Below, piece after piece: positions 18,501-27,006 of a DNA stretch of 64,000 nt. Below the pieces are notes generated by a model. It did not search any database, was not told where the DNA came from, and saw only the letters and a list, made by a program, of their open reading frames with translations. Origin of the DNA: Hoeflea sp. YIM 152468. Lineage in GTDB: Bacteria > Pseudomonadota > Alphaproteobacteria > Rhizobiales > Rhizobiaceae. A program made the translations under genes and the position numbers. The DNA lies in NCBI RefSeq assembly GCF_029210485.1, contig NZ_JARGET010000005.1, positions 310,001-374,000 of the forward strand. The letters run 5' to 3'. Every line of letters begins with the position of its first letter. The stretch's first letter is position 1.

Positions 18501-18580
18501 TTGGCGGCGGTCTGTGACGGCGCGCGAATCGGATTCTTTTCCAGATCGGTCAGCAGTCCGGTATCAGCGGTGTCAGTCAT
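15554..18580 (-). CDS. glnE: Bifunctional glutamine synthetase adenylyltransferase/deadenylase
   Basis: GlnE adenylylates and deadenylylates glutamine synthetase in response to PII and glutamine. The 1008-residue protein has two nucleotidyltransferase domains: the deadenylylase half with LNYSSDIDIVVFF near residues 199-210, and the adenylylase half with LTAGSDIDIILLY near 715. The conserved GRGGIREIEFFVQ and the C-terminal GGLIDIEFLAQY motif that follow each are present. The length is slightly above the ~950-990 usual for rhizobia. Its ATG overlaps the stop of the upstream histidine kinase gene (ATGA), so it is co-transcribed with the two-component pair. Confidence 0.95.
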   Translation of the reverse strand: MTDTADTGLLTDLEKNPIRAPSQTAAKSVAADLKPLAADHPAIAAVLAKDSAGRDFLLAALALSPYLREIALADPVSLSLALTTTAPVLVAKTIAEARAGWRNGDAALASEAELMRDLRKAKRRVSLTLALHDLARLTDARQTTEALSDLADATLGAAFDHLLRAGHEAGKLTLPDPEAPSTASGLIVLGMGKHGAHELNYSSDIDIVVFFEPEAGVVNDRDEATDVFARMVRRLVRIMQERTGDGYVFRTDLRLRPDPGSTPLAFPVESAVNYYESRGQNWERAAYIKARPVAGDLAAGKRFLKELVPFVFRKYLDFAAISDIHSIKRQIHAHRGFGDIAVKGHNVKLGRGGIREIEFFVQTQQLIAGGRMPRLRLRRTDEMLVALARARWIDPATARTLAESYWYLRDVEHRIQMVRDEQSHTLPESEAELARVALMMGEADTQSFGRTYVAVLARVEQCYAELFEKEQGLSGGIGNLVFTGEDDDPGTLKTLSELGFERPSDISRTIRTWHYGRYRATQSVEARERLTELTPELLRVFGATKRADEALFRFDAFISGLPAGIQLFSLLGNNSGLMSLMVTIMASAPRLAEIIARKPHVFDGMLDPGLMAELPTRDYLSERLGGFLEGAQAYEEILDRLRIVALEQKFLIGVRLLTGAIAPERAARSFSHLADLIIAAALEAVRAEMKDAHGKVPGGRVAVLGMGKLGSYELTAGSDIDIILLYDHDPAAEESDGLKPLDPVRYYTRMTQRLVAALSAPTAEGILYQVDLRLRPSGNKGPVATSIRAFLKYQVEEAWTWEHMALTRARTVAGEDSLRLEARALIDAVLAKPRDEATLLADLVEMRQLIEQEKPPHDIWDVKLIPGGLIDIEFLAQYLSLKARADGWLPAPEDDGAAGLLSVAETAPVIPAFERSECTNTDATLKALGPDALGDEATEELRRALALWSGHAQIVRLCAEGGFAPRESPAGLIDLVTRAGDAPDLASLEADFKATAKRVRAIFKKVTS

Positions 18581-19980
18581 GAGCCCCCCGGCAGCACCAT
18601 GATCGCGGCAAGGCCGGGATTGTCCCCGGCCTCGGAAACCGCATCATCCAGCGTCAGACGCCCACCATGCAGCGCCGCCACCGCCTGAACAAGGCTCAAT
18701 CCCAGCCCAGTCCCGGGTTTCGACCGGCTTTCATCGAGCCGCACGAACCGCTGCACCACATCCTCGCGCCGGGCGGCGGGGATGCCCCGGCCATTGTCTG
18801 CGACCGCCAGACGCAACTCTCCGGCCTGACGGGCCAGCGTAATGATGATCTCGGGATCAGGACCATCGCCGGCATATTTGATGGCGTTGTCGATGAGGTT
18901 CGACAGCGCCTGGGACAGCAATTCGCGATTGCCGCGGATCGAGATACCCGGCGCAATCCTTGCCGTGAGTTTGACGCCCTGCTCCTCGGCGACCGGCTCA
19001 TAGAGTTCAACGGCATCCTGCGCCAGCCCGGAGAGGTCGACATCGCTCATCTGCGCCGTTGACGATCCGGCCTCGACCCGGCTGATCATCAGCAACGCAT
19101 TGAAGGTGCGGATCAGTTGATCGCTGTCGGCGATCATCTGCTCAAGCGCCTGCTGATGCGATTCCGGGCCGCCATCCGCCGCCAGGGCAGCTTCGGCACG
19201 ATTGCGCAGCCGCGTCAGCGGCGTCTTGAGATCGTGCGCGATGTTGTCGGACACTTGCCGTAGGCCTTCGTTGAGCCGTTCGATCCGGCCCAGCATGGTG
19301 TTGAGCGACAGGCTCAGACGATCAAATTCGTCGCCGGAGCCATTGACCGGCAGGCGTTGGGAAAGGTCGCCGGCAAGGATCTTCTCGCTGGCTGCGGACA
19401 TGTGGTCGATGCGCTTGAGCGCCCGCCGGCCGACAAAGAACCAGATCGCCAGCGCGCCCGCGAACATGATCGCCAGGGCCATGACCAGCGCCTGACGCAC
19501 CAGTCCGCGCACCTGCTCCCGTTCGCCGATATCGCGGCCGACCATCAGCCGCATGCCATTGGGCAGAAAAACCACCTGCGCCAGGGCCCGGTGATTTTCA
19601 TTCGCACTCTCACCGATGCGCTGATAGTGGAACGGCTCCGCACTCCAGCCCTCGGCATCAAGCACGCCCGGCTGCAAGGCGGCAATGTTGCCGGCGATCA
19701 GCTCACCCGTTGGCACGGCAATGGCGTACAGATTGGCGCCGGGCTGGCGCGAGCGCCGCTCGATGACGCGGACCAGTCCGGCCACGCCGCCGCCGCGATA
19801 GGCACCGGCGACAATGCGCAACTCGCTGGCAATGGCCGTCTGGGTGCGGTCACGCTGCATGCCTTCGGAAATGGCGGTGACATAGAACACCAGCACGATG
19901 GCACAAAGCGCGAAGAGGCCGAGATAGAGGGCCGACAGCCGGACTGCGGTCGTCGACAGCATGGCGCGCAGCCTGATCAT
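18577..19980 (-). CDS. OmpR-type partner sensor histidine kinase
   Basis: Inner-membrane sensor kinase of 467 residues. Helices at about 13-37 and 162-184 flank a ~125-residue periplasmic sensor. HAMP follows (to about 237), then the DHp helix DNIAHDLKTPLTRLRNR with phospho-acceptor H249, and the HATPase domain (N box NLIDNAIKY, G1 DNGRGIP, G2 GTGLGLSLV). It lies 52 bp downstream of its response regulator and overlaps glnE by 4 bp. The order degP, regulator, kinase, glnE matches what I recall of the Sinorhizobium degP1 region. The signal is unknown; the link to DegP hints at envelope stress. Confidence 0.9.
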   Translation of the reverse strand: MIRLRAMLSTTAVRLSALYLGLFALCAIVLVFYVTAISEGMQRDRTQTAIASELRIVAGAYRGGGVAGLVRVIERRSRQPGANLYAIAVPTGELIAGNIAALQPGVLDAEGWSAEPFHYQRIGESANENHRALAQVVFLPNGMRLMVGRDIGEREQVRGLVRQALVMALAIMFAGALAIWFFVGRRALKRIDHMSAASEKILAGDLSQRLPVNGSGDEFDRLSLSLNTMLGRIERLNEGLRQVSDNIAHDLKTPLTRLRNRAEAALAADGGPESHQQALEQMIADSDQLIRTFNALLMISRVEAGSSTAQMSDVDLSGLAQDAVELYEPVAEEQGVKLTARIAPGISIRGNRELLSQALSNLIDNAIKYAGDGPDPEIIITLARQAGELRLAVADNGRGIPAARREDVVQRFVRLDESRSKPGTGLGLSLVQAVAALHGGRLTLDDAVSEAGDNPGLAAIMVLPGGS

Positions 19981-20032
19981 CGGCGGGCGCAGCCTGCGGC
20001 CAACAGAACACTTCGCGTTGATCGCACGACCC

Positions 20033-20710
20033 TCAACCTCCGGCCTTCATCATATAGCCCGCGCCGCGCACGGTGCGCAGCAGAGATTCGCCAAAATCCT
20101 TCTCAATCTTCGAGCGCAGTCGTGAAATGTGAACATCGATGACATTGGTCTGCGGGTCGAAATGATAGTCCCAGACGTGCTCGAGCAGCATGGTGCGGGT
20201 GACCACTTGGCCGGCGTTCTTCATCAGATATTCGAGCAAGCGGTATTCGCGCGGCTGCAGCGCAATCTGCTGGCCGGCACGGCGGACTTCATGGCTCAGG
20301 CGGTCCAGTTCGAGATCGCCGACCCGGTAGGTGGTTTCCTGTTCGCGCCCGCCCTTGCGGCGGCCCAGAACTTCGATCCGGGCAAGAAGCTCGGAAAACG
20401 CATAGGGCTTGGTCAGGTAGTCGTCGCCGCCAGCGCGCAGGCCGGTCACCCGGTCGTCGACCTGCCCCAGTGCCGACAGGATCAGCGCCGGCGTATCGTC
20501 GCCATTGCCGCGCAATTCGCTGATGATCGACAGTCCGTCGCGCTTGGGCAGCATGCGGTCAACGACCAGCGCATCATAGCTGTTCTCGGAGGCGAGGAAA
20601 TACCCCGAGTCCCCATCGCTGGCGTGATCAACGGTAATGCCGGCCTCGCGAAAGGCCTTGGACAGATAGGCAGCGGTTTCCAGATCGTCTTCAATGATGA
20701 GAATCTTCAT
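20033..20710 (-). CDS. OmpR/PhoB-family response regulator
   Basis: A 225-residue response regulator. The receiver domain (1-~118) has the acidic pair EDD at 7-9, phospho-acceptor D51 in LVVDRMLP, and K about 100 in YLTKPY. The winged-helix DNA-binding domain (from ~130) has REYRLLEYLMKNAGQVVTR and VDVHISRLRSKIE. It is first in the unit with the sensor kinase and glnE. A perfect 10-bp inverted repeat lies 22 bp upstream of the start and could be its own operator. The TctD/CpxR-like subgroup is not resolved. Confidence 0.92.
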   Translation of the reverse strand: MKILIIEDDLETAAYLSKAFREAGITVDHASDGDSGYFLASENSYDALVVDRMLPKRDGLSIISELRGNGDDTPALILSALGQVDDRVTGLRAGGDDYLTKPYAFSELLARIEVLGRRKGGREQETTYRVGDLELDRLSHEVRRAGQQIALQPREYRLLEYLMKNAGQVVTRTMLLEHVWDYHFDPQTNVIDVHISRLRSKIEKDFGESLLRTVRGAGYMMKAGG

Positions 20711-20731
20711 GGCGCAATCCTAATCCATGTC

Positions 20732-20757
20732 TCGTTCAAATTGAATCATTTGAACGA
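20732..20757. promoter_or_regulatory. Perfect 10-bp inverted repeat upstream of the response regulator
   Basis: TCGTTCAAAT (20732-20741) and ATTTGAACGA (20748-20757) are separated by six bases, 22 bp before the regulator start. It may be an operator for autoregulation or a leader hairpin. Confidence 0.55.
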
Positions 20758-20866
20758 AAACGTATATGCCTTGATTCAAAGAGATACGTGTTCCTTGCGC
20801 TTCCCGATTGGATGCGTGGCGCTGTAAGGCGCTTTGTGTCTCAATGGAACCGCCGGAAAATCAGAC

Positions 20867-20907
20867 AAAAAAACGCGGCGGGCATGTGGGGCGGCCCGCC
20901 GCGTTTT
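20867..20907 (-). terminator. Intrinsic terminator of degP
   Basis: An 11-bp perfect stem (20873-20883 with 20894-20904) is followed on the minus strand by a run of seven T. It lies about 55 bp after the degP stop. Flanking A and T runs could make it work in both directions. Confidence 0.85.
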
Positions 20908-20959
20908 GGCCTCCGGCCCCGCGTCACCGCGGGACCGGATGCAAACGGATCGGAGCCAA

Positions 20960-22528
20960 TCAGCCCTGATCGATGGGCAGAGCGACAAAGCGCGACCGGT
21001 TCTCGTTTTCAACCTGGAACAGAGCGGCTTTGCGGCCATCCTTGGCAGCCGCATCAATGATGCTGACGACGTCGGCGGCTTTGGACACATCCTGATTGTT
21101 GACGGCGAGAATGACATCGCCGGCGCGCAGGCCGCGTTCTTCAGCCGCACTGTCAGGCGCCACGGACGTGATGACAAGACCGGCTCCGGTTTCGGCAGGA
21201 ACCACGGTCAGGCCAAAGCTGTCGAGAGTGGCTTCGGCCTGCGGCTCGGAAGGTGTCGTTTCGTCACCCGGTGTCAGCGCGGCCATGTCCGTGGGAAGCG
21301 ACCCCAGCTCGACCTTCACGGTTTCGCTCTTGCCGTCGCGCCAGACCGTGATGTTAACGGCCTTGCCCGGATCCATGGCGGCGATCTTCTTGGCCAGGTC
21401 CCGCGGATCCTTGACCTTGTCCCCATCGACAGCGGTGACCACATCGCCGGCCTTGATGCCGGCCTTTTCGGCAGGTGCATCCTTCTGCGGATCAGTGACC
21501 AGCGCGCCTTCCTCGGCGGCAAGGCCAAGCGACTCGGCGATGTCGGCGGTGACAGGCTGGATCTGAACACCAAGCCAGCCGCGCTCGACCGAACCGCTCT
21601 TGATCAGGTCATCAATGACGGCCCGGGCGGTCGTGGCCGGAATGGCGAAAGCGATGCCGACATTGCCGCCCGACGGCGAGAAGATCGCCGTGTTGATGCC
21701 GATCACTTCACCCGACAGATTGAAGGTCGGTCCACCCGAGTTTCCGCGGTTGACGGCCGCATCAACCTGGATGAAATCGTCATAGGGTCCGGCGCCAATA
21801 TCGCGGCCACGAGCCGAGACAATTCCCGCAGTGACAGTTCCGCCGAGACCGAACGGGTTGCCGACTGCAACAACCCAGTCACCGACACGGATCTTGGAAT
21901 CATCGGCAAAGTCCACATAGGTGAACTTGCGCGCTTCCTCGACCTTGAGAACGGCCAGGTCGGTGCGGGGGTCGCGGCCAATCAGCTTGGCATCAAGCTC
22001 GGACCCATCGTCCATGATAACGGTGAAGGACGCGCCATCTTCGATCACATGATTGTTGGTGACCAGCAGGCCATCTTCGGAGATGAAGAAGCCCGATCCC
22101 TGGCTGACAGGACGCACCCGTCCAGGACGGCGCTTGCCTTCCGGCCCACGGCGATCCCGTTCAGTCCGACGGTCACCGTCGGGACGGCTCTTGTCGCCAA
22201 AGCCGCGGCTGAACTGGTCAAAAAAGCGCTTCATCGGATGATCGTCGGGGAGATCCTCGAACCCCCTGCCGTTGAAATCGAAACCAAAACGGCCGTCGTC
22301 GGAAACCGGCTTGACCTCGGCCTGCACACGCACAGACACGACAGCCGGAGAGACTGCTTCAACCACATCGGCGAAACTCGGAGCCTGCGGCGCTTCAACC
22401 CGGACTGCGTCAGCAAACGCACCGGAGATCGGCGCAGGCACACCGGTGGCAAGCAGGGCAGCGGCAACGCCGGCGATCGCGGTCGTACCCAGAAAGCCCT
22501 TGGAAAATTTGCGTGGTGTCTTCGACAT
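20960..22528 (-). CDS. degP: DegP/HtrA serine endoprotease
   Basis: Periplasmic protease/chaperone that degrades misfolded envelope proteins. The 522-residue precursor has an N-terminal signal/anchor (about 10-38, ending ISGAFADA). The trypsin-like domain has the triad H160 (TNNHVIEDG), D190 (RTDLAVLKV) and S264 (GNSGGPTF). An Arg/Asp/Gly-rich insert occupies about 112-140 before it. Two PDZ domains follow (about 290-380 and 415-515). A 7-bp dyad (AGCCGGA/TCCGGCT, 22554-22569) lies in the leader 26 bp before the start. It is followed by a terminator and then the two-component pair. Confidence 0.93.
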   Translation of the reverse strand: MSKTPRKFSKGFLGTTAIAGVAAALLATGVPAPISGAFADAVRVEAPQAPSFADVVEAVSPAVVSVRVQAEVKPVSDDGRFGFDFNGRGFEDLPDDHPMKRFFDQFSRGFGDKSRPDGDRRTERDRRGPEGKRRPGRVRPVSQGSGFFISEDGLLVTNNHVIEDGASFTVIMDDGSELDAKLIGRDPRTDLAVLKVEEARKFTYVDFADDSKIRVGDWVVAVGNPFGLGGTVTAGIVSARGRDIGAGPYDDFIQVDAAVNRGNSGGPTFNLSGEVIGINTAIFSPSGGNVGIAFAIPATTARAVIDDLIKSGSVERGWLGVQIQPVTADIAESLGLAAEEGALVTDPQKDAPAEKAGIKAGDVVTAVDGDKVKDPRDLAKKIAAMDPGKAVNITVWRDGKSETVKVELGSLPTDMAALTPGDETTPSEPQAEATLDSFGLTVVPAETGAGLVITSVAPDSAAEERGLRAGDVILAVNNQDVSKAADVVSIIDAAAKDGRKAALFQVENENRSRFVALPIDQG

Positions 22529-22740
22529 GTATCAACCTCTTGTTTTGCATCTCAGCCGGAGATCCGGCTCTTGGATGATACAGATAGGCGCTTAGCGGTT
22601 ACGACAAGCTTTCCGGATCATTAAACCTTTGTAATGTTTGCCGCCTTGCCTTCGCCACAATGGCTGGGCGCGCTTTGTTGAGCGCCCGCGATGCACCGAC
22701 AAAGTTCCCGCATGTGGCGCGGCCTGACCACCCGGACCGT

Positions 22741-23970
22741 CTACCGAACAGTGGTCACGACCTTCGCACCTTGTTCAAGCGTGCGGTGGACCGGACATTT
22801 TCCGGCGATCTCCGCTATCTTGTCGGCAAGCCCTTCCGGCGTGCCGCCATCAATCGAAATGACCCGCTCGAACCGATCGATCTTGCCGCCTTTACCGCGC
22901 TCGTCATCGGTGCATTCCAGACAGTCCGCCGCATGCACCTTGCCGTGGCGCACCGTGACGGTGACCAGACCGAGTTCGATCTTCTTGAACCGAACATACA
23001 TGCGCAGCGTCATCGCAGTGCAGGCGCCAAGCGCTGCTGCCATCAGGTCATAGGGAGAAGGGCCGGTGTCAGCGCCACCGACATCGGCGGGCTCGTCGGC
23101 GAGGAATCTGTGCGGCCCGGCCTGCACCGAGACCTGAAACTTGCCCTGCCCGGTCTCGCCGACAACCACGTCCTCGACGTCCTCGCCATCCACGCGCGGC
23201 GTCTCGCGCGCCAGATAGCGCGACGCCCAGGAGGCGATCACGCCGGCGACATAATTGGCATCGGCGGGGTCGGTCAGCAGGTGATCGGCGCCATCAAGCG
23301 AGACAAAGCTCTTGGGGTGTTTGGCGGCTGTGAAGATCGCCGAGGCATTGTCGATGCCGACGGTTGCATCACGCGGCGCATGCAGCACCAGCAACGGCTT
23401 TTTCATCCGCCCGATCCGGTCGGCCAGGCGGGTGGCGTTGAGATCGTCGATGAACTGGCGCTGGAGCGTGAAAGTGCGGCCACCCAGATTGACTTCGGCT
23501 TCACCCTTGGCCGTGATCTCGTCGACCTTGCCGCCGAAATGCTCAATCACATGGCTGGCCTCCGACGGTGCCGCCAGCGTGACAACGGCTTTCACCGAAG
23601 CGAGTTGGCCAGCAATGGAAAGCACCGCCGCTCCGCCCAGAGAATGGCCGATCAGGATCTCCGGCGCGCTGTAATGCACCTCCAGCCATTCGGCCGCGGC
23701 GCGCAAATCCTCGACATTGGAGGAAAAATTGGTCGAGGCGAATTCACCGTCGCTGGACCCCAGTCCGGTGAAATCAAACCGCATCACCGCAATTCCGGCA
23801 CGCGCCAGTTCTCCCGAAATCCGCTTGGCTGCGAGCGTGTCCTTGGAACAGGTGAAGCAATGGGCAAACAGCGCCCAGGCGCGAATTGCGCCCGCCGGCA
23901 GATCAAGCCTCGCGGCCAGTCTTGCACCGGAATGGCCGTCGAAGTCCGCCCTAACTGTGTGTGCCGTCAT
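22741..23970 (-). CDS. Fused alpha/beta hydrolase-OsmC family protein
   Basis: A 409-residue fusion. The N-terminal part (1-~255) is an alpha/beta hydrolase with nucleophile elbow GHSLGG (S110), an acid in HAPRDATVG and histidine in DGADHLL. The C-terminal part (~265 to the end) is an OsmC/Ohr-type domain with two candidate peroxidatic cysteines, one in GACTAMTLRMY and one in DCLEC. OsmC proteins reduce organic hydroperoxides, so the fusion may hydrolyse and detoxify the same lipid-like substrate; this is inference. Such fusions are known in proteobacteria. The start at 23970 has AAGGGG upstream. It is monocistronic, near the ccm operon end. Confidence 0.88.
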   Translation of the reverse strand: MTAHTVRADFDGHSGARLAARLDLPAGAIRAWALFAHCFTCSKDTLAAKRISGELARAGIAVMRFDFTGLGSSDGEFASTNFSSNVEDLRAAAEWLEVHYSAPEILIGHSLGGAAVLSIAGQLASVKAVVTLAAPSEASHVIEHFGGKVDEITAKGEAEVNLGGRTFTLQRQFIDDLNATRLADRIGRMKKPLLVLHAPRDATVGIDNASAIFTAAKHPKSFVSLDGADHLLTDPADANYVAGVIASWASRYLARETPRVDGEDVEDVVVGETGQGKFQVSVQAGPHRFLADEPADVGGADTGPSPYDLMAAALGACTAMTLRMYVRFKKIELGLVTVTVRHGKVHAADCLECTDDERGKGGKIDRFERVISIDGGTPEGLADKIAEIAGKCPVHRTLEQGAKVVTTVR

Positions 23971-24019
23971 GTCGTACCCCTTTTTCTCCACATCCACTGG
24001 TCAGATCGGGGCAACTCTA

Positions 24020-24508
24020 TCAGGCCTGGCGATCACGGTCCTTCAACAGTTTCGCGAGCTCGGCTTGTTCGGCATCTGTCAGTCCGCCCGCATCGGCGAC
24101 AGAGACGCTGTTGGAGCGGCCGCGTGCACCAATCACCATAGCTGTCGCGCCCAACAGCAACACCAGCACAGGTGCGCCCCACAAGAGCAGCGTCAGCGCG
24201 GTAAATCGCGGCTTGAGAAGCACGAATTCGCCATAGCGCGAGACCACATAATCGATCACGTCCTGATCGCTGTCGCCGGCGACCAGCCGTTCGCGCACCA
24301 GAAGTCTGAGATCGCGGGCAAGCTCGGCATTGGAATCGTCGATCGACTGGTTCTGGCAAACCAGGCAGCGGAATTCGAGCGACAGGCTGCGCGCCCGCGC
24401 CTCAAGCGCGGGATCGTCCAGCACCTCGTCCGGATTGACCGCAGCGGCCGGCCCGACAACGGCCAGCATCAACAGCATGGCAACGAACGCCTGACGCAGC
24501 AGACTCAC
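24020..24508 (-). CDS. ccmH: Cytochrome c maturation protein CcmH (CycL)
   Basis: Membrane-anchored thiol oxidoreductase that reduces apocytochrome c for heme ligation. The 162-residue precursor has a signal sequence (about 1-22, ending PAAA), the redox motif [15 protein letters not shown], the conserved [12 protein letters not shown], and a C-terminal membrane helix (about 105-128). It starts with GTG at 24508, overlapping the ccmF stop by four bases (GTGA). It is the last gene of the ccmIEFH unit, called cycHJKL in rhizobia. Confidence 0.93.
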   Translation of the reverse strand: MSLLRQAFVAMLLMLAVVGPAAAVNPDEVLDDPALEARARSLSLEFRCLVCQNQSIDDSNAELARDLRLLVRERLVAGDSDQDVIDYVVSRYGEFVLLKPRFTALTLLLWGAPVLVLLLGATAMVIGARGRSNSVSVADAGGLTDAEQAELAKLLKDRDRQA

Positions 24509-26487
24509 GCCGCCACCCCTGCAGGTTTTCTGGCCCGCGCCCGGTTGGGGGCACCGACGCGCAAGCGCCGGTCGGACAGCGACAGGATGCCGCCCAACAC
24601 CATCAAGATGGTGCCGTACCAGATGAAGGTCACCCAGGATTTCCACCAGATCCGCACCACCAGCCCGCCATCGGCTTCAGGCTCGCCGAGCGAGATATAG
24701 AGCTGGCTGGCGCCGAAGGTGAGAATGCCCGCCTCGGTCGTGGGCATCCCGCGCGCCTGATAGAACCGCTTCGACGAGGAAATCTCGGTCACCTCGACGC
24801 CGCCGCGCGAGACGGTGAACACACCCGTCTGGGCAGTGAAATTGGGGCCCTGCTCGTCGCGAAGTCCTTCAAAGCGCAACTCATAGCCGCTGGCGTTGGC
24901 GATATCGCCGGGCTTCATGCCGATCACGGTCTCGGTTGAAAACACGCTTGCCGCGACAACGCCGATCATCGTGACACCGAGCCCCATATGGCCGAGCGCC
25001 GATCCGAAGGCCGAGCGCGGCAGACCGATCAGCCGGTGCCAGGCGATGCCCGGCTCGACCCGGCCAATACCGGCACGCAGGGCCAGATCGGTGATCGCGC
25101 CGACAATGAGGAAAACCCCCAGCGCAATCCCGAGTCCTGCCAGCACCGGAGCCCCGGTCTTGAGGAAGACAACGCCAAGTCCAACCAGCAGCGCAATGCC
25201 GGTGGCAAAGTAAAGCCTCTGGGCGGCTCCGGCCAGATCGCCGCGCTTCCAGGCCAGCAACGGCCCGAACGGCACTGCCAGCAACAGCGGTATCATCAGC
25301 GGTCCGAAGGTCAGATTGAAGAACGGCGGGCCGACGGAAATCTTGGTGCCGGTGAGGGACTCAAGCACCAGCGGGTACAGCGTGCCGATCAGCACGGTTG
25401 CGGCGGCCGTGGTTAGGAACAGATTGTTGAGCACCAGCGCGCCTTCGCGCGAGATTGGCGCAAACATGCCGCCGGCTTTCAGGGTTCCGGCCCTGAGACC
25501 GAACAGCGCCAGCGCGCCGCCGATGAAAATCACCAGGATGCCGAGGATGAACACGCCGCGTGTGGGATCAGTGGCAAAGGCATGCACCGAAGTCAGCACG
25601 CCGGAGCGGACCAGGAATGTGCCGAGCAGCGAGAACGAGAAGGTCAGGATGGCAAGCAGCACGGTCCAGATTTTCAGCGCCTCGCGCTTTTCCATCACCA
25701 ACGCCGAATGCAGCAGTGCCGTGCCCACCAGCCAGGGCATGAAGGAGGCGTTCTCGACCGGATCCCAGAACCACCATCCGCCCCAGCCGAGCTCGTAATA
25801 AGCCCAGTAGCTGCCCATCGAAATGCCGGCGGTGAGGAAGATCCAGGCTGTCAGTGTCCACGGCCGCACCCACCGGGCCCAGGCAGCGTCAATGCGGCCT
25901 TCGATCAGCGCGGCGATGGCAAAGGCAAACGAGATCGAAAAGCCGACATAGCCGAGATAGAGCAGCGGCGGATGAATGGCGAGACCAATGTCCTGCAGGA
26001 TCGGGTTGAGATCATTGCCTTCCAGCGGCGCCGGATCGAGGCGCAGAAACGGATTGGAGGTGCGCAGCACGAAGAGCAGGAACGCCACCGTGATCCAGGC
26101 CTGCACCGACAACACATTGGCCTTGAGCGTGTCGGGCAGATTGCGGCCAAACAGCGCCACCAATGCGGAAAACAGCGTCAGGATCAGGATCCAGAGCAGC
26201 ATCGAGCCCTCGTGATTGCCCCACACGCCGGTGACCTTGTAGAGTAACGGCTTGAGCGAGTGCGAGTTCTCGACCACATTGCGGACCGAGAAATCCGACG
26301 TCACATAGGCATGAGTGAGCGCGCTGAACGCAATAGCCACCAGCATCAGCGACGTCACTGCGGCCATCGGACCGACAGCCATCAGACCAGCATCGCGGCG
26401 GCGCGCGCCGATGAATGGCACCACCGATTGAACCACCGCTGTCGCCAGCGCGAGAATAAGGGCAAAGTGGCCGAGTTCAGTGATCAT
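24505..26487 (-). CDS. ccmF: Cytochrome c heme lyase subunit CcmF (CycK)
   Basis: Large inner-membrane component of the heme lyase that takes heme from holo-CcmE and attaches it to apocytochrome c. The 660-residue protein has about 15 membrane helices and the heme-binding WWD signature [20 protein letters not shown] near residues 230-250. Histidines in periplasmic loops expected to ligate heme (for example GNHEGS and [10 protein letters not shown]) are visible. The start at 26487 is preferred because GGAGAAG lies just upstream; nine extra codons are possible. Co-directional with ccmE, 48 bp downstream of it. Confidence 0.96.
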   Translation of the reverse strand: MITELGHFALILALATAVVQSVVPFIGARRRDAGLMAVGPMAAVTSLMLVAIAFSALTHAYVTSDFSVRNVVENSHSLKPLLYKVTGVWGNHEGSMLLWILILTLFSALVALFGRNLPDTLKANVLSVQAWITVAFLLFVLRTSNPFLRLDPAPLEGNDLNPILQDIGLAIHPPLLYLGYVGFSISFAFAIAALIEGRIDAAWARWVRPWTLTAWIFLTAGISMGSYWAYYELGWGGWWFWDPVENASFMPWLVGTALLHSALVMEKREALKIWTVLLAILTFSFSLLGTFLVRSGVLTSVHAFATDPTRGVFILGILVIFIGGALALFGLRAGTLKAGGMFAPISREGALVLNNLFLTTAAATVLIGTLYPLVLESLTGTKISVGPPFFNLTFGPLMIPLLLAVPFGPLLAWKRGDLAGAAQRLYFATGIALLVGLGVVFLKTGAPVLAGLGIALGVFLIVGAITDLALRAGIGRVEPGIAWHRLIGLPRSAFGSALGHMGLGVTMIGVVAASVFSTETVIGMKPGDIANASGYELRFEGLRDEQGPNFTAQTGVFTVSRGGVEVTEISSSKRFYQARGMPTTEAGILTFGASQLYISLGEPEADGGLVVRIWWKSWVTFIWYGTILMVLGGILSLSDRRLRVGAPNRARARKPAGVAA

Positions 26488-26535
26488 GGCGTCTTCTCCA
26501 ATGCCGCGCGGCATTCCTTGCGTCCACGTCCAGGT

Positions 26536-27006
26536 CTATTGTGTCTGCGCCCCGGTGCCCGGTACCGGATCACCTTCCTGCCACACACCTTGCGCCTTGA
26601 GCGCATCGGCGACCTCCTTGGGCATGTAATTCTCATCGTGCTTGGCCAGCACCGAATCAGCTAAAAATGTGCCTTCTTCCGGCGAGAACGTGCCTTCTGT
26701 GACCACCCCCTGCCCTTCCCGGAACAGGTCAGGCAAAATCCCGACATACCGCACCTTGACCGAGGCATTGGTATCGGTCACCTGGAAAGTGACGGACGAA
26801 TTCTGCCCCCGCGTGACGGAGCCCTGCTCAACCAGCCCGCCAAGCCGCACTCTGGTGCCCGGCGCCAGCGGCTTGGCCAGCACGTCGGTAGGGGAATTGA
26901 AAAACACGATCTGGTCGCGCAACGCGGTTGTCACCAGCGCGGCGGCGCCGGTCAGAAAGATGGCGCCGGCGGCTATGATTGACAGTCGTTTCTGCTTGCG
27001 CGTCAT
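26536..27006 (-). CDS. ccmE: Heme chaperone CcmE (CycJ)
   Basis: Periplasmic heme chaperone with an N-terminal membrane anchor (about 8-28) and an OB-fold domain. The covalent heme-binding histidine is H123 in [11 protein letters not shown], with the following Y127. The length of 156 residues is normal for the family. The start overlaps the ccmI stop by four bases, so translation is coupled. Confidence 0.95.
   Translation of the reverse strand: MTRKQKRLSIIAAGAIFLTGAAALVTTALRDQIVFFNSPTDVLAKPLAPGTRVRLGGLVEQGSVTRGQNSSVTFQVTDTNASVKVRYVGILPDLFREGQGVVTEGTFSPEEGTFLADSVLAKHDENYMPKEVADALKAQGVWQEGDPVPGTGAQTQ

Noticed and set aside
16325-18517. Long plus-strand open frame opposite glnE
   Set aside because: GC-rich antisense frame of a clear glnE gene, with no domain or RBS.
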